64,000 nt of DNA from Verrucomicrobia bacterium CG1_02_43_26 (GCA_001872735.1 MNWT01000013.1:1-64000), one strand, 5' to 3'. Positions 36,107 through 45,880 are shown, counted from the stretch's first letter. Numbers and translations: made by a program. The notes: a model not told the origin generated them from the letters alone.

Positions 36107-38257
36107 CGCTTTTTGCGTGGGGCGATTTTCATACGCAGCGATCACTTCTAGGAACGCGGGCACAACTGTCTTGGCCTTATAGGCTCCAATCCCGGGTATA
36201 TCTTCTGCCTCTGCTATACTGCTTGGTCTTTGCTTGGCTAAATATATCAGCGACTTGTTCGTAAGAATCATAAACAGGCGAGCGCTCTTTTTCTTCTTCG
36301 CAATCTCAGCACGCTTCTCCCGCAATGCCGCGTAAAGCTCTTTTTCTTCGCCAGACAGGTCCTCTTCGTCTTCTGTTACTTTTTTTTCTTTTTTAACAGC
36401 GCTATCTTTTACGGCTCCAGCATATCCCTCTGGCCATATAAGCTCATAGCTGGCTTCTCCTCGCATAACGGAATCACCATACTCAGAAAGGGTCAACAGG
36501 CTAAACTTATCTTTCTCTACCGTCTGCAGGATCCCGCCAAACTCAAGGCTGTTAAATAATTCTTCAACATAGCGTTGCCCATTCTCGCGTAGCAAACCAT
36601 AAGTCGAGAGCTGGTGTAAATCATTATCCATGATCTCTTTGCGCTGGCTCCCAATTAACATTTGTATAATCCTTGCTCGGCCATATCGAGGCTGCCACTG
36701 CCCATTCCCTAATTTATAGGACATTCTAGCAACTCCGCTGAGCGCTTTCCGAACAATCATTAACTCTTCAGGCATTGGGCCGCGTTTCGATTTTCCGCGC
36801 TGCGTACCGCAATAATCACAACTCCCGCATACTTCAGCATCCGTCTCCCCGAAATAATTTAAGATCCACTTCTGGCGGCAACCAAAACTGTTTGAAAACT
36901 TTATAACGGTTTCCAAACGCTCACGATCTCGTTCTTCCTTCACTTTCAGTGTGGAGAAATCTAACGGGAGGTCTCTTACTTTGGTATCAGGACACAAAAG
37001 GCGCGTCCCTCTCACTCTACTCCCGGGCACATCAAAGCGTTGTATTATGTTCGCATGAGATAAAATGGAAATCGCAGCACTGATCGCCATAGAATTGGTC
37101 CCCCGTCCAATCCGCTCCGCAAGATCGTCTAGAGAAATAATCACTTCGTTGTGGTTATCCGCTAAACGTGTGAGGCTTTTATAAACTGTTTCAATCGTTT
37201 CTTGATCCGGGTTGCTGCCATCGATAAAAAACTCTTGCACGCGTTTGTCCGCGTAACAGTAATACATCTCGCAGGCCGATGCCGCTCCATCACGGCCAGC
37301 ACGTCCTACTTCCTGATAATACGCCTCAATACTCCCGGGCATTTCAAAATGCGCGACAAACCGTATATCCGATCGATCAATCCCCATACCAAAGGCATTG
37401 GTCGCAATCGCCACATCCGCCTTTCCTTTAAGAAAACGATCCTGCGCCTCAGCGCGCTGTTGATCACTCATACCCGCGTGATACGAAACAACCGAACAAT
37501 CCCAAGAGGATACCAGGTGCAGGGCTACTTGCTCCACATGCTTGCGGGTCGCGCAATAAATGATGCCCGTTTTATGTTTCTCAATGAGTCGTCCAATATG
37601 CGCGTATTTTTCAGCCACTTTACGAACCGGCACAACTCGCAAAGATAAATTAGGTCGGCTAAATCCTGAAACAAACTCCTTTGGCTCCTTTAAATGAAGA
37701 TATCGTATAATGTCTTCTCTCACTTCCGGCGTTGCTGTTGCCGTAAAGGCCGCCATCACTGGATTTCCTAAAACTTTTACCGCTTCTCCAATTCTGAGAT
37801 AGTCAGGGCGAAAATCATGCCCCCACTGAGAAACGCAGTGCGCTTCGTCAATAGCTACCAAACTAACGTCGATTCGCCTAATCGTATCCACGAAATAACT
37901 ACTACGAAAACGTTCCGGAGCCACATAAACCAGTTTATATAACCCGTCCGCAATCCCTTGTATTCTGGCCGTCTGTTCCGCCAATGAAAGGGTACTGTTA
38001 ATGTAGGTGGCCGGCAGATTAAGCCCCTGAAGCGTATCCACTTGGTCTTGCATCAAGGAAATAAGTGGCGAAACAACCACGGTTACTCCCTTAAGCATCA
38101 AGGCGGGAAGTTGATAACAAAGGGACTTCCCGCCCCCGGTAGGCATAACCGCAAGGACGCTTTTGCCGAACAAAATAGCCTCTATAATCGGCTCTTGTCC
38201 CGCACGAAACGCATCCAGACCAAAGGACTCCTTCAGTACTTTTTTAGCGGCTTCCAC
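36092..38257 (-). CDS. recQ: ATP-dependent DNA helicase RecQ
   Basis: 3'-5' superfamily 2 helicase of recombination and fork repair, 721 aa. Helicase motifs: GQEPIIEAIL (motif 0), MPTGGGKSLCYQLPA (Walker A), VAIDEAHCVSQWGHDFRPDY (DEAH plus aromatic-rich loop), TATATPEV, and QEVGRAGRDG (motif VI). The zinc-binding RecQ_C module has FGCRQKWIL and CGSCDYC. A winged helix follows, and a C-terminal HRDC domain at about 640-715 (IPGIGAYKAK). It starts with GTG at 38257. A lysine-rich linker (VKKEKKVTEDEED) joins the winged helix to HRDC. Confidence 0.96.
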   Translation of the reverse strand: MEAAKKVLKESFGLDAFRAGQEPIIEAILFGKSVLAVMPTGGGKSLCYQLPALMLKGVTVVVSPLISLMQDQVDTLQGLNLPATYINSTLSLAEQTARIQGIADGLYKLVYVAPERFRSSYFVDTIRRIDVSLVAIDEAHCVSQWGHDFRPDYLRIGEAVKVLGNPVMAAFTATATPEVREDIIRYLHLKEPKEFVSGFSRPNLSLRVVPVRKVAEKYAHIGRLIEKHKTGIIYCATRKHVEQVALHLVSSWDCSVVSYHAGMSDQQRAEAQDRFLKGKADVAIATNAFGMGIDRSDIRFVAHFEMPGSIEAYYQEVGRAGRDGAASACEMYYCYADKRVQEFFIDGSNPDQETIETVYKSLTRLADNHNEVIISLDDLAERIGRGTNSMAISAAISILSHANIIQRFDVPGSRVRGTRLLCPDTKVRDLPLDFSTLKVKEERDRERLETVIKFSNSFGCRQKWILNYFGETDAEVCGSCDYCGTQRGKSKRGPMPEELMIVRKALSGVARMSYKLGNGQWQPRYGRARIIQMLIGSQRKEIMDNDLHQLSTYGLLRENGQRYVEELFNSLEFGGILQTVEKDKFSLLTLSEYGDSVMRGEASYELIWPEGYAGAVKDSAVKKEKKVTEDEEDLSGEEKELYAALREKRAEIAKKKKSARLFMILTNKSLIYLAKQRPSSIAEAEDIPGIGAYKAKTVVPAFLEVIAAYENRPTQKALLNY

Positions 38258-38286
38258 AATAAACAGTATATAGCATTCTCGTTATA

Positions 38287-38742
38287 TTAGCTCTTCAGCT
38301 CAACAACGCACTGTATCTCAACGGTGGCATCCTTAGGCAAACCCGCAACCGCGACCGCAGCCCTCGCATGCTTACCTGCCTCGCCAAACAGGGAGCCTAG
38401 AAGATCTGAAGCACCATTTAAAACGGCAGGGCTATCCGCAAAACCGGCCACGCCGTTCACAAAGCCATTCACCAAAACCCAACGGTTCACCTTATCCAAA
38501 GATCCCGCAGCAGACTTCACCACCGCAATCGCATTCAACGCACACATCTTAGCAGCTTCATAAGCCTGCTCAACCGTCTGCGTCTCGCCCACTTTCCCTG
38601 TATGCGTAATTTTGCCATCCATAACGGGGAGTGTTCCCGCTAAATACAAAACATTGCCCACTCGCGTATAAGGCAAGTAATTTCCTGCCGGAGCGGGAAC
38701 TGAAGGTAATGTTAAGCCCATTTCTTTAAGTCTGTCTTCCAT
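38287..38742 (-). CDS. RidA/YjgF-family protein
   Basis: A 151-aa member of the RidA family, whose archetype hydrolyses reactive enamine/imine intermediates. The fold signatures are present (NYLPYTRVGNVLYLAGTLP, EQAYEAAKMCALNAIAVVKSAAGSLDKVNRWV, GKHARAAVAVAGLPKDATVEIQCVVEL). The Arg in the HARAAV segment matches the conserved arginine that binds the carboxylate in RidA. This longer subgroup (about 150 aa) is often annotated YjgF/Rid2-like, and its activity is less certain. It is immediately upstream of recQ on the same strand (29 bp). Confidence 0.9.
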   Translation of the reverse strand: MEDRLKEMGLTLPSVPAPAGNYLPYTRVGNVLYLAGTLPVMDGKITHTGKVGETQTVEQAYEAAKMCALNAIAVVKSAAGSLDKVNRWVLVNGFVNGVAGFADSPAVLNGASDLLGSLFGEAGKHARAAVAVAGLPKDATVEIQCVVELKS

Positions 38743-38878
38743 GCCCGTCTATATAATATATAACAACCCCAAAACGCAACCTTCCTCTTCTCGAAGTGTC
38801 TTTTCAAATCCACTTCAATGAATGACAACTATTGACAAAAAACAGCTCGAACTTATCCTTAACTCACTAGCAATCAAC

Positions 38879-39418
38879 ATGAAAGTAATCGAAACAGAAA
38901 GGCTTATCTTGCGCACATGGGCCGCCCATGATGCCGATGCCTACTTCCGCATTAATCAAGATCCCAGGGTATATGAGTTCCTGCTAGGCCCGATAACGAG
39001 AGAGCAAGTGAATGCATTTATCGAAAGCAGCATCCAATCCTTTAATGATCATCGTTTTTGCCTTTTCGCCGTAGCGCTCAAGGAAAATAATGCATTAATC
39101 GGATTCATCGGTCTTTCTATCCCCAAATTTGAGGCTCATTTCACCCCTTGTGTCGAAATCGGGTGGCGCCTGAGCTCACAACACTGGGGTAAGGGGTATG
39201 CGACAGAGGGCGCAAGGGCGGTACTCGATTACGGGTTCAATACGATTGGCCTAGGCGAAATCGTTGCGTTCACGGTTCCCGCAAACAAGCGATCTATCCA
39301 AGTCATGGAAAAGCTCAGCATGAAGCGAGACTTGGATGGTGATTTTCCCCACCCACTGGTCACCGAAGGCCACCCGCTGTCACACCATGTGCTATACAAG
39401 GTAAGCAAAAATTCTTAA
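38879..39418 (+). CDS. GNAT acetyltransferase, RimJ/RimL type
   Basis: A 180-aa N-acetyltransferase of the RimJ/RimL/YjdJ group, which acetylates alpha-amino or small-molecule amines. The N-terminus IETERLILRTW is the family's beta-1, the HWGKGYATEGARAVLDYGF loop is the acetyl-CoA pyrophosphate-binding motif A (Q/R-x-x-G-x-G/A), and VPANKRSIQVMEKLSM follows. I start at the ATG at 38879, where the family begins; an upstream in-frame ATG at 38822 would add 19 residues. It is a single gene between convergent neighbours, and its substrate is unknown. Confidence 0.8.
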   Translation: MKVIETERLILRTWAAHDADAYFRINQDPRVYEFLLGPITREQVNAFIESSIQSFNDHRFCLFAVALKENNALIGFIGLSIPKFEAHFTPCVEIGWRLSSQHWGKGYATEGARAVLDYGFNTIGLGEIVAFTVPANKRSIQVMEKLSMKRDLDGDFPHPLVTEGHPLSHHVLYKVSKNS

Positions 39419-39425
39419 ACAATGC

Positions 39426-40394
39426 CTAGAACAAAGCATTCGCAGCAACCCCCACAGCCGTAATCGGTCCTGCGTTTTCTATACTATCCACAGCACCTTC
39501 TACTTTTGTCATGACGGCTTCTGCGCGTACATATAGGTCGTCACTACTAATAAGTCTTCCCAGGGTACTAGTGTCACTGTTTAGTTTTTCACTAAACTGT
39601 TCTAGATTGGCAACCGTTTCGCGAACTTGTTCCGCCATTTCAGGGTTATTTAACAGCTCTGAAAGCGCGCCGTCGCCTGAATTAATCTTATCCACAATTT
39701 CCCGCGCGTCAGCCATAAATTGACTTGTATTTTCTGCAGCGGCAACCAGTTGAGTGTGCAACGTATCCGAATTCACCAGCATACCCAAGGTGCCTTGGCC
39801 ATCATTAATTTTCTCTGTAATAGACTCTAAATTCCCCAATGTCTTAGTCAGTTTATCCGCATTTTCGTCCACAAGGGTATTCAGGTTTTTGACAAGCTTG
39901 CCCATGCCGGTATCTTCATCCATTCCTCCCGTGAAGGAACTGAGAAAATCGTCCAATTTTTTCGCAATCCCCCCTACTTCCTCCATCACATCGTTAAAAT
40001 CTAATGTCGCTTTGGTCTTTATAGTGGCGTCTTTTTTTAAATACGTTTTATCCTCTCCGGCAAGAATTGCTACGTAGTTATTGCCTAAAAGACCGGCTGT
40101 GGTAATCGTAGCAACGGAATCACTCGGTATTTTGATCTCCGGCTCAATCATTAAAACTGCAATCGCGGTGCCATTTTTTAAATAAGCTTCTGTAACCGCC
40201 CCAATACTCACTCCAGCAAGGCGTACATCAGCGCCTACTTTTATTTGCTTGAGATCTTCAAACGGAGCCACAACTTCGTAACCGTGTTTCGAATACAAAG
40301 AAGCCTCTGAAAGCGTTTCATAAACGACCCATATCAGGACAAGGCCAAATACAAAAAATAAACCAACTCGTATGCTTTGGGTAATTGCTGCCAT
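39426..40394 (-). CDS. mlaD: MlaD-type MCE-domain lipid-binding protein
   Basis: Periplasmic substrate-binding component of the Mla ABC transporter that moves phospholipids between outer and inner membranes. A single N-terminal transmembrane anchor (residues 8-26) is followed by the MCE domain at about 35-120 (GADVRLAGVSIGAVTEAYL; GLLGNNYVAILAG). Unlike the 183-aa E. coli MlaD, this protein extends to 322 aa with a long helical, coiled-coil-like C-terminal region, as in longer MCE proteins that form needles or tunnels. It is the third Mla gene, after mlaF by 2 bp, and probably the last of the operon. Confidence 0.88.
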   Translation of the reverse strand: MAAITQSIRVGLFFVFGLVLIWVVYETLSEASLYSKHGYEVVAPFEDLKQIKVGADVRLAGVSIGAVTEAYLKNGTAIAVLMIEPEIKIPSDSVATITTAGLLGNNYVAILAGEDKTYLKKDATIKTKATLDFNDVMEEVGGIAKKLDDFLSSFTGGMDEDTGMGKLVKNLNTLVDENADKLTKTLGNLESITEKINDGQGTLGMLVNSDTLHTQLVAAAENTSQFMADAREIVDKINSGDGALSELLNNPEMAEQVRETVANLEQFSEKLNSDTSTLGRLISSDDLYVRAEAVMTKVEGAVDSIENAGPITAVGVAANALF

Positions 40395-40396
40395 AA

Positions 40397-41176
40397 TTAT
40401 ATATTTTCTTTAAAGCGAGGGTTCGCTAAATCAATCTTTGGGTTTAAAAATTCTTTTACAATAGGATCGTCCAGTTCCTTTAAAGCCTTAGGGGTATCAA
40501 TGGCTATTATTTTGCCATCATACAAAACAGCAACTCGGTCAGCGATAGCAAAAGCTAAATCGCGATCATGGGATACCACAACACTCGTAACGTGTATCTT
40601 CTCATTCAACGTGGCTATAATTTCAGAGATCGTTGCCGCCATAATAGGGTCCAGCTCAGAAGTAGGCTCATCATACAATAAAAGCTGAGGTTTCATCATG
40701 AGAGCTCTCGCAATCGAAACACGCTTTTTCATGCCGCCAGAAAGCTCTGAGGGAAATTTGTTAGCTGCTTGCTCCAAGGATAGCATCTTTAGGGTTTCCA
40801 TCACTTCATTATCCAACGCTTTCCCAGAAAGCAGCCGGTGCTCGCGCGGATAAAGCGCCAGGTTATCAAAGACAGACATCGAGTTAAATAAAGCGCCTGC
40901 CTGAAATACAATGCCTGTAACCACGTTAACGTGGGTCGACTTCAAGGAAGCATCTAATTTATTTATAAGCACTGATCCCGTATCCGGTTTCTCCAAACCT
41001 ATAATTGCTTTCAACAAAACGGACTTACCGGAACCGCTAGGCCCCATAATCACAAAGGTCTCTCCCGCCTTCACCGAAAATGAAATATCAAACAATACTT
41101 GCTGATCACCATAGCTCTTATTGAGCCCTTCGACAACGATAGGCACTGCTTGCTGATCTTCTTTATAGTTTACCAT
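40397..41176 (-). CDS. mlaF: Mla ABC transporter ATP-binding protein
   Basis: A 259-aa ATPase powering the MlaE permease. Walker A is MGPSGSGKSVLLKAI, the Q-loop is GIVFQAGALF, the signature is LSGGMKKRVSIARAL, and Walker B is LLLYDEPTSELDP with the H-loop VVSHDRD. The GGMKKR signature and SELDP D-loop are typical of MlaF rather than of import ATPases. It overlaps or abuts its neighbours closely (11 bp from mlaE, 2 bp from mlaD), so the three are cotranscribed. Confidence 0.94.
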   Translation of the reverse strand: MVNYKEDQQAVPIVVEGLNKSYGDQQVLFDISFSVKAGETFVIMGPSGSGKSVLLKAIIGLEKPDTGSVLINKLDASLKSTHVNVVTGIVFQAGALFNSMSVFDNLALYPREHRLLSGKALDNEVMETLKMLSLEQAANKFPSELSGGMKKRVSIARALMMKPQLLLYDEPTSELDPIMAATISEIIATLNEKIHVTSVVVSHDRDLAFAIADRVAVLYDGKIIAIDTPKALKELDDPIVKEFLNPKIDLANPRFKENI

Positions 41177-41187
41177 TTCCGTTTATT

Positions 41188-41943
41188 CTAAATTTGAGCC
41201 CTTGTGATGAAATAGTCTAAGAACAGTATGGCGATCATAGAGAAAACGACCCCGCGGGTAACCGCTGTACCAATCTCTCGTGGCCCCCCTTTAGTCAATA
41301 ATCCTTCATTACAACAAATCAGTGCCACAACACCGCCAAAGATCTCTGCTTTTACAAGGCCATCTTGCACGCTTTTAAAATCAACAAACTCTTTCAGACC
41401 CTGCCAGTACGTTTCAGGCTCCAAGCTAATAAAGCCAACGTACTCACTCACCCACATACCGCCAAACCAACCGATAATAATCGAGAAAATGGTCAACACT
41501 GGCATCATGAGCAAAGTAGCTACAATACGTGGAAGCACTAAAATTTTTTCCGGTGGAATGTTCATCGTGGTCAATGCATCCACTTCTTGGTAAACTTTCA
41601 TGGACGCTAACTCCGCGGTAATAGCGGATCCTACGCGTCCCGCCAAGAGAAAGGATGTCATCACGGGCCCTAATTCACGGCACATGGAAAGCCCCACAAT
41701 ACTCCCCAAATAGGCCTGAGCACCACTTAAATTCTGTAAGCTGTAACCGGATTGTAGCGCTAATACGCCGCCAATGAACAAGCTCAATATACCTACAATG
41801 AAGAGCGTCTTATATCCAATATGAAAGCAATGCTCCATTACCCTGGCAAACTGTCTCGGGAGGCTTGGCAAATACTTCAGCGAAGTTAATAGCAAAATAA
41901 CTATGCTTCCGGTACGATCCAATGCTGCAAGAATGGGGTTCAT
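41188..41943 (-). CDS. mlaE: Mla ABC transporter permease
   Basis: A 251-aa MlaE-family permease with five or six hydrophobic segments and the hallmark REL(G)PVMTSFLLAGRVGSAITAELASM segment, followed by MPVLTIFSIIIGWFGGM and the CCNEGLLTKGG loop near the C-terminus. It forms the inner-membrane channel with MlaF and MlaD. It is second in the operon, 29 bp after the repeat-rich exported protein, which suggests that protein works with the transporter. Confidence 0.94.
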   Translation of the reverse strand: MNPILAALDRTGSIVILLLTSLKYLPSLPRQFARVMEHCFHIGYKTLFIVGILSLFIGGVLALQSGYSLQNLSGAQAYLGSIVGLSMCRELGPVMTSFLLAGRVGSAITAELASMKVYQEVDALTTMNIPPEKILVLPRIVATLLMMPVLTIFSIIIGWFGGMWVSEYVGFISLEPETYWQGLKEFVDFKSVQDGLVKAEIFGGVVALICCNEGLLTKGGPREIGTAVTRGVVFSMIAILFLDYFITRAQI

Positions 41944-41972
41944 ATAAGGCTTTTTACCATGCTAAGTTTTTT

Positions 41973-43424
41973 TTAGGTGTTTCTCCATAACAATTTCAGT
42001 CTTTTTTTGCCATTTTTTTTCTCATATCCGATCAACCCTTTAAATAGTTGAAAGGACTCGCCTTCCGCGTCTTTCCTGGTCTCAAAAATAGGCCCAAAGC
42101 TAAACTTGGCATGTGTTTCTGTTGATTCATAAATTATAAGGTTAAACAAAAAACCGCGATACAGATCTCCATTCGGTTTTTCTTGATAACGGTAAAGGGC
42201 AAAAAGCGGCGTATAGGCTTCTCGGACTGTCCTGTTCCCGGGGAAGAAAACTTCAAAGGGGCTTAAAAACTGAAATTGTTTTTCCCCTGCGCCATTATCC
42301 CAATAACTATAAAGGGGCCACACGTGCGTCTTTTCCGCGGGGGCTAGCTCAGGGTTCGCAATACTGTGCTGCTTTTCTCGCCACACTAAAAAGAATAGTA
42401 ATTGTTGCCGATCAATCCTAAGGCCGCGTTCGTTCCACTGCGTCTGTTTCATTAAGGGCCACAAAAACCACTGCTTTTCACGATCTTTGAGCTTCGAATA
42501 CGCATAAAAGGGTAATGCTTGCGTAATATGCCGCTCTTTACCGCGCGCCTTTATCACAAGGGGCCACAGGAATTGATCTTCTACATAAGTAGGTTCTTCT
42601 TTACCTTCTATATGGCTAAAAAAGGGCCATATCCAGGTAAGGCTGTCCTTCTTCGGTCCGGTCTCTAATGCGTAAAAGGGGAGAACCGCTTGGCGCAACT
42701 TCGGGGTATTAGAATCTAAATCATCTCGATAACTATATATAAATGGCCATCCGCCAAACTGGTGGTCGTACTTGCCTTGTTTATAAAAGTGGCCAACAAG
42801 GGGCCAAGCTGCCCCGCCTCCGGTCTGTGGCGTAGCGCCTTCTTGCCATCTTATAAAGGGCCAGGGGAAACTATATCGTTTTTGGTCTTCGTTCTCCACT
42901 TGCAATGAAACAGGGAAAAAGGCCCAGCTAATCTTATCCGCACCAAAGTAATTACGTACATTCCCTGAAACCGGAAATACGCCGTGGTAAGAGGTATCTG
43001 GGTTATCCGTCTGTTGTGCGAAATATACGGGAAATATGTTAAAGCGCTGGCTCTTGACCTTCCCATCATACCACGTCTTATCAAAGGTCATCAGGCTAAA
43101 AACATCCCAGCGCAAATTATGCTCTTCGTAATAATAATTCCACAAGGGGTACAAATAGTGCGCTTCCTGTCCTCCAACGGCCGGGTTATCAAAAATGGCT
43201 GTACCGGGACGTAATGCGCGTATCCCTTTTTGTTGCTCCAGAAAGGGTCCTGCCATCTGCAGGCGTTTCCAATCCCCTGTCTGGTCATCTGTTTCAAGGA
43301 CACGTACCGGCCATCCGTTGTCCCATTCCGCATAGCTAATACTATTCCCTGGAATAAATAGGGTAAAAATACCTATTAAAATTCCTTTACAAAAAAGGGT
43401 CTTCAGGGATTTCTTATGGGTCAA
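41973..43424 (-). CDS. Exported protein with aromatic/proline (WPF/WPL) repeats, likely outer-membrane beta-barrel, mla operon leader
   Basis: A 483-aa protein with a signal peptide (residues 1-32). The mature part is a run of roughly 14 degenerate repeats of about 25-35 residues, each centred on a short strand with a [WFL]-P-[LFV] core (WPFIRW, WPLVGHF, WPFIYSY, LPFYAL, WPFFSH, WPLVIK, LPFYAY, WPLMKQ, WPLYSY, SPFEVF, TPLFALY). The aromatic girdle and alternating pattern suggest an outer-membrane beta-barrel or sheet-rich repeat. It starts at TTG (43424) because no ATG lies upstream in frame. It is first in the mla operon and may be the outer-membrane partner of MlaEFD (inference). No family name recognised. 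Confidence 0.65.
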   Translation of the reverse strand: MTHKKSLKTLFCKGILIGIFTLFIPGNSISYAEWDNGWPVRVLETDDQTGDWKRLQMAGPFLEQQKGIRALRPGTAIFDNPAVGGQEAHYLYPLWNYYYEEHNLRWDVFSLMTFDKTWYDGKVKSQRFNIFPVYFAQQTDNPDTSYHGVFPVSGNVRNYFGADKISWAFFPVSLQVENEDQKRYSFPWPFIRWQEGATPQTGGGAAWPLVGHFYKQGKYDHQFGGWPFIYSYRDDLDSNTPKLRQAVLPFYALETGPKKDSLTWIWPFFSHIEGKEEPTYVEDQFLWPLVIKARGKERHITQALPFYAYSKLKDREKQWFLWPLMKQTQWNERGLRIDRQQLLFFLVWREKQHSIANPELAPAEKTHVWPLYSYWDNGAGEKQFQFLSPFEVFFPGNRTVREAYTPLFALYRYQEKPNGDLYRGFLFNLIIYESTETHAKFSFGPIFETRKDAEGESFQLFKGLIGYEKKNGKKRLKLLWRNT

Positions 43425-43499
43425 AATAATATTAAAGGCTTCAGGCTATCAGTATTTTATAAATTTTAGAAGTCTATTTGTGCCAAACAAGAGGTCTTC

Positions 43500-45020
43500 T
43501 CAATACCGCTTCAAGCGTCGCCGATCCATAGACAATTTCTTCTCTGCCCAGCGTCCCAATTGTGCGAAGGGGAAGCCGATCAAGAAGTATATACCGGCAA
43601 CCAATATTCCAATCCCAAAATAGTCATAGTAAACGGCAGCCAACTGCGTATACGCATAGGTTAAATCAACAATCGTAATTACTGAAACCAGCGCGGAGTC
43701 TTTTAGGAGTGAAATAAAATCATTCGTAATGGGTGGAATCACCGTACGCACGGCTTGCGGAAGCACAACAAATCGTAAGCTCTGCCAGTGGGTCATCCCT
43801 AAAGCTCGTGCTGCTTCCATCTGCCCTTGCGGTACAGATCTAATGCCGGCTCTGTAATTTTCTGCCTCAAAGGCCGCGTAATTAAGGCCCAATCCCAAGA
43901 TACCCGCGACAAAGGAGTCTAGCTTGATTCCGATCGCCGGCAGCCCGTAAAAGATAAAGTAAAGTTGTATCAACAGGGGTGTCCCGCGAATAATCTCTAT
44001 ATAAATGTAGGCAATCCCGCTAAATATCTTGTGACCATAAATCCGCACAATTGCCAAAAAGAGTCCAAAAAACATCGCAAATATCATCGATATCACAGAC
44101 AACTTAATCGTCATCCACGCACCTTTTCCCAATACAGGCAAAAAGCTCAAATAGCGTTTCTTTAGATCTTTCTCCACCAAATTGTAGCGGACCATTTCTT
44201 TAAACGCTTCATAAGCCGTGGGCTCTGTATCAGAAACACTATAATCTTCCAGATAATTCGCCATCATGGGGTTCCACATATTCCACCGCTCATAGATTTC
44301 GCGCAATTTACCTGTTTCTATCAAACGCGCAATCGCTGCGTTCACTTCTGCCAAGAGTTCCGTATTTTTTTTATTAATAGCAACGCCGTACACTAACCGG
44401 CCAATCGGTTCGGGCAGTATGCGAACTCCTTTCATTGGCTCCGCATAATAAAGTGCAATCGGGGCATCAAACAACACCGCATCAATTCGACCATAGATCA
44501 AGTCATACAGAAGGCTCATTTCATAATCATACTGCTTGATTTCGATACCTTGCTCTTCTTTTAAAATATTTACCGCACCTGTATTGCGCAGGGCGCCAAC
44601 AACTTTTCCTTTACAGTCATTTAAATCATTTATCTCCTCTTCACCGTCCAAAACGACTAGCTGCAAATACGTCACATAATAGGGCGTTGAAAAATTAACC
44701 ACCTCTTCACGCGCTGACGTAATCTCTTGCGCATCAACGACCGCATCGTAAAGCCCTCTTTGCAAGCCCGGAATTAACCCGTTCCATTGCACTTCCGTAA
44801 ACACGGCTTCTTTACCCAATTCTTTCGCGATTGCATTGGCAAGATCCCATTCCACGCCATTCACTTTATCATGATCAGCGGCATCTCTAAAAACACTTGG
44901 TGCCCCGTTTTCCGCATCTCCCGCCCAGCGAAATAGCATAGGATCCGCGGCAATCTCTGCCCCAAAAGCACTCATCACTGAGACCACCAAACAAAAGAAT
45001 ATATAAAAGTACTTCTTCAT
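43500..45020 (-). CDS. Amino-acid ABC transporter, binding protein fused to permease
   Basis: A 506-aa fusion. The signal peptide (1-20) and an SBP_bac_3 domain (about 25-275: GVEWDLANAIAKELG, VDAQEITSAREEVVNFS, NAAIARLIETGKLREIYERW) are followed by a HisM-type permease with five membrane segments and the EAA loop (GQMEAARALGMTHWQSLRFVVLPQAVRTVIPP). Such proteins import polar amino acids such as glutamine or arginine. The ATPase gene lies 1 bp upstream. The last segment ends with a basic tail (KKLSMDRRRLKRY). Confidence 0.93.
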   Translation of the reverse strand: MKKYFYIFFCLVVSVMSAFGAEIAADPMLFRWAGDAENGAPSVFRDAADHDKVNGVEWDLANAIAKELGKEAVFTEVQWNGLIPGLQRGLYDAVVDAQEITSAREEVVNFSTPYYVTYLQLVVLDGEEEINDLNDCKGKVVGALRNTGAVNILKEEQGIEIKQYDYEMSLLYDLIYGRIDAVLFDAPIALYYAEPMKGVRILPEPIGRLVYGVAINKKNTELLAEVNAAIARLIETGKLREIYERWNMWNPMMANYLEDYSVSDTEPTAYEAFKEMVRYNLVEKDLKKRYLSFLPVLGKGAWMTIKLSVISMIFAMFFGLFLAIVRIYGHKIFSGIAYIYIEIIRGTPLLIQLYFIFYGLPAIGIKLDSFVAGILGLGLNYAAFEAENYRAGIRSVPQGQMEAARALGMTHWQSLRFVVLPQAVRTVIPPITNDFISLLKDSALVSVITIVDLTYAYTQLAAVYYDYFGIGILVAGIYFLIGFPFAQLGRWAEKKLSMDRRRLKRY

Positions 45021-45021
45021 A

Positions 45022-45795
45022 TTACAGATACTTCTTCAGGAATCGCCTGGTACGCTCGTCTTGGGGCGAAACAAATATTTCGTCTTCATCAGATATTTCA
45101 ACAATTTCCCCGTCTTCCATATAAATAATGTAGTCGGACGCGTCTTGCGCAAAGGCCATTTCATGGGTAACAACTATCTGTGTCATCCCTTCTTCGTCAA
45201 TCGCCCGCATTACCTGTAGCACTTCTTCCACTAATTCAGGGTCAAGGGAGGACGTTGGCTCATCATACAGCATCACTTTAGGCATCATCGCCAATGCTCT
45301 CGCGATCGCCGCTCGCTGTTGCTGCCCGCCGGACAAGCTATAGGGATACCGGCTCGCAAAGTTCTTCAGGCCTACTTTTTCCAGCAAACGAATCGCGTTA
45401 TCCACAGCAACTGCTTTTGTCTGCTTTTTAACAACCATCGGAGACAATATAATATTCTCCAATATCGTCATATGGGGAAATAAATTTAGCCCCTGAAAGA
45501 CCATTCCCACTTGTTCCCTCAAATCATGCGCGGTGTTGTGAAAGGTGCTACTTAATCGGTCATATTGCTTATCCCGCTGCAGCGTTAACCCCGCTATCGA
45601 AATGCGCCCGGAATCCATCACTTCCAGGCAATTCAAACAACGTAAAAAGGTAGACTTGCCGCATCCCGATGGGCCGATGATAGAGACCAGGTCCCCTTCT
45701 TCCACATCAACGCTTACCCGATTGAGCACCAAGTCGTCGTCATAACTTTTACATAAATCTTTAACGGATATGAGCGGTTGTTCCTTGTGCGCCAT
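45022..45795 (-). CDS. Polar amino-acid ABC transporter ATP-binding protein (GlnQ-like)
   Basis: A 257-aa ATPase for the downstream fused transporter. Walker A GPSGCGKSTFL, Q-loop MVFQGLNLFPHMTILENIILSP, signature LSGGQQQRAAIARAL, Walker B VMLYDEPTSSLDPEL and H-loop VVTHEMAFA are complete and match the HisP/GlnQ class. It lies 1 bp before the fusion gene, forming a two-gene transporter. Confidence 0.94.
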   Translation of the reverse strand: MAHKEQPLISVKDLCKSYDDDLVLNRVSVDVEEGDLVSIIGPSGCGKSTFLRCLNCLEVMDSGRISIAGLTLQRDKQYDRLSSTFHNTAHDLREQVGMVFQGLNLFPHMTILENIILSPMVVKKQTKAVAVDNAIRLLEKVGLKNFASRYPYSLSGGQQQRAAIARALAMMPKVMLYDEPTSSLDPELVEEVLQVMRAIDEEGMTQIVVTHEMAFAQDASDYIIYMEDGEIVEISDEDEIFVSPQDERTRRFLKKYL

Positions 45796-45880
45796 TATCG
45801 GATTTTTGGTATATATTTAACTCAACGCTATGTGTGGACCATAAAATATCTTTTTCTAGAAGATCTTTCCCTGCTAGGCT

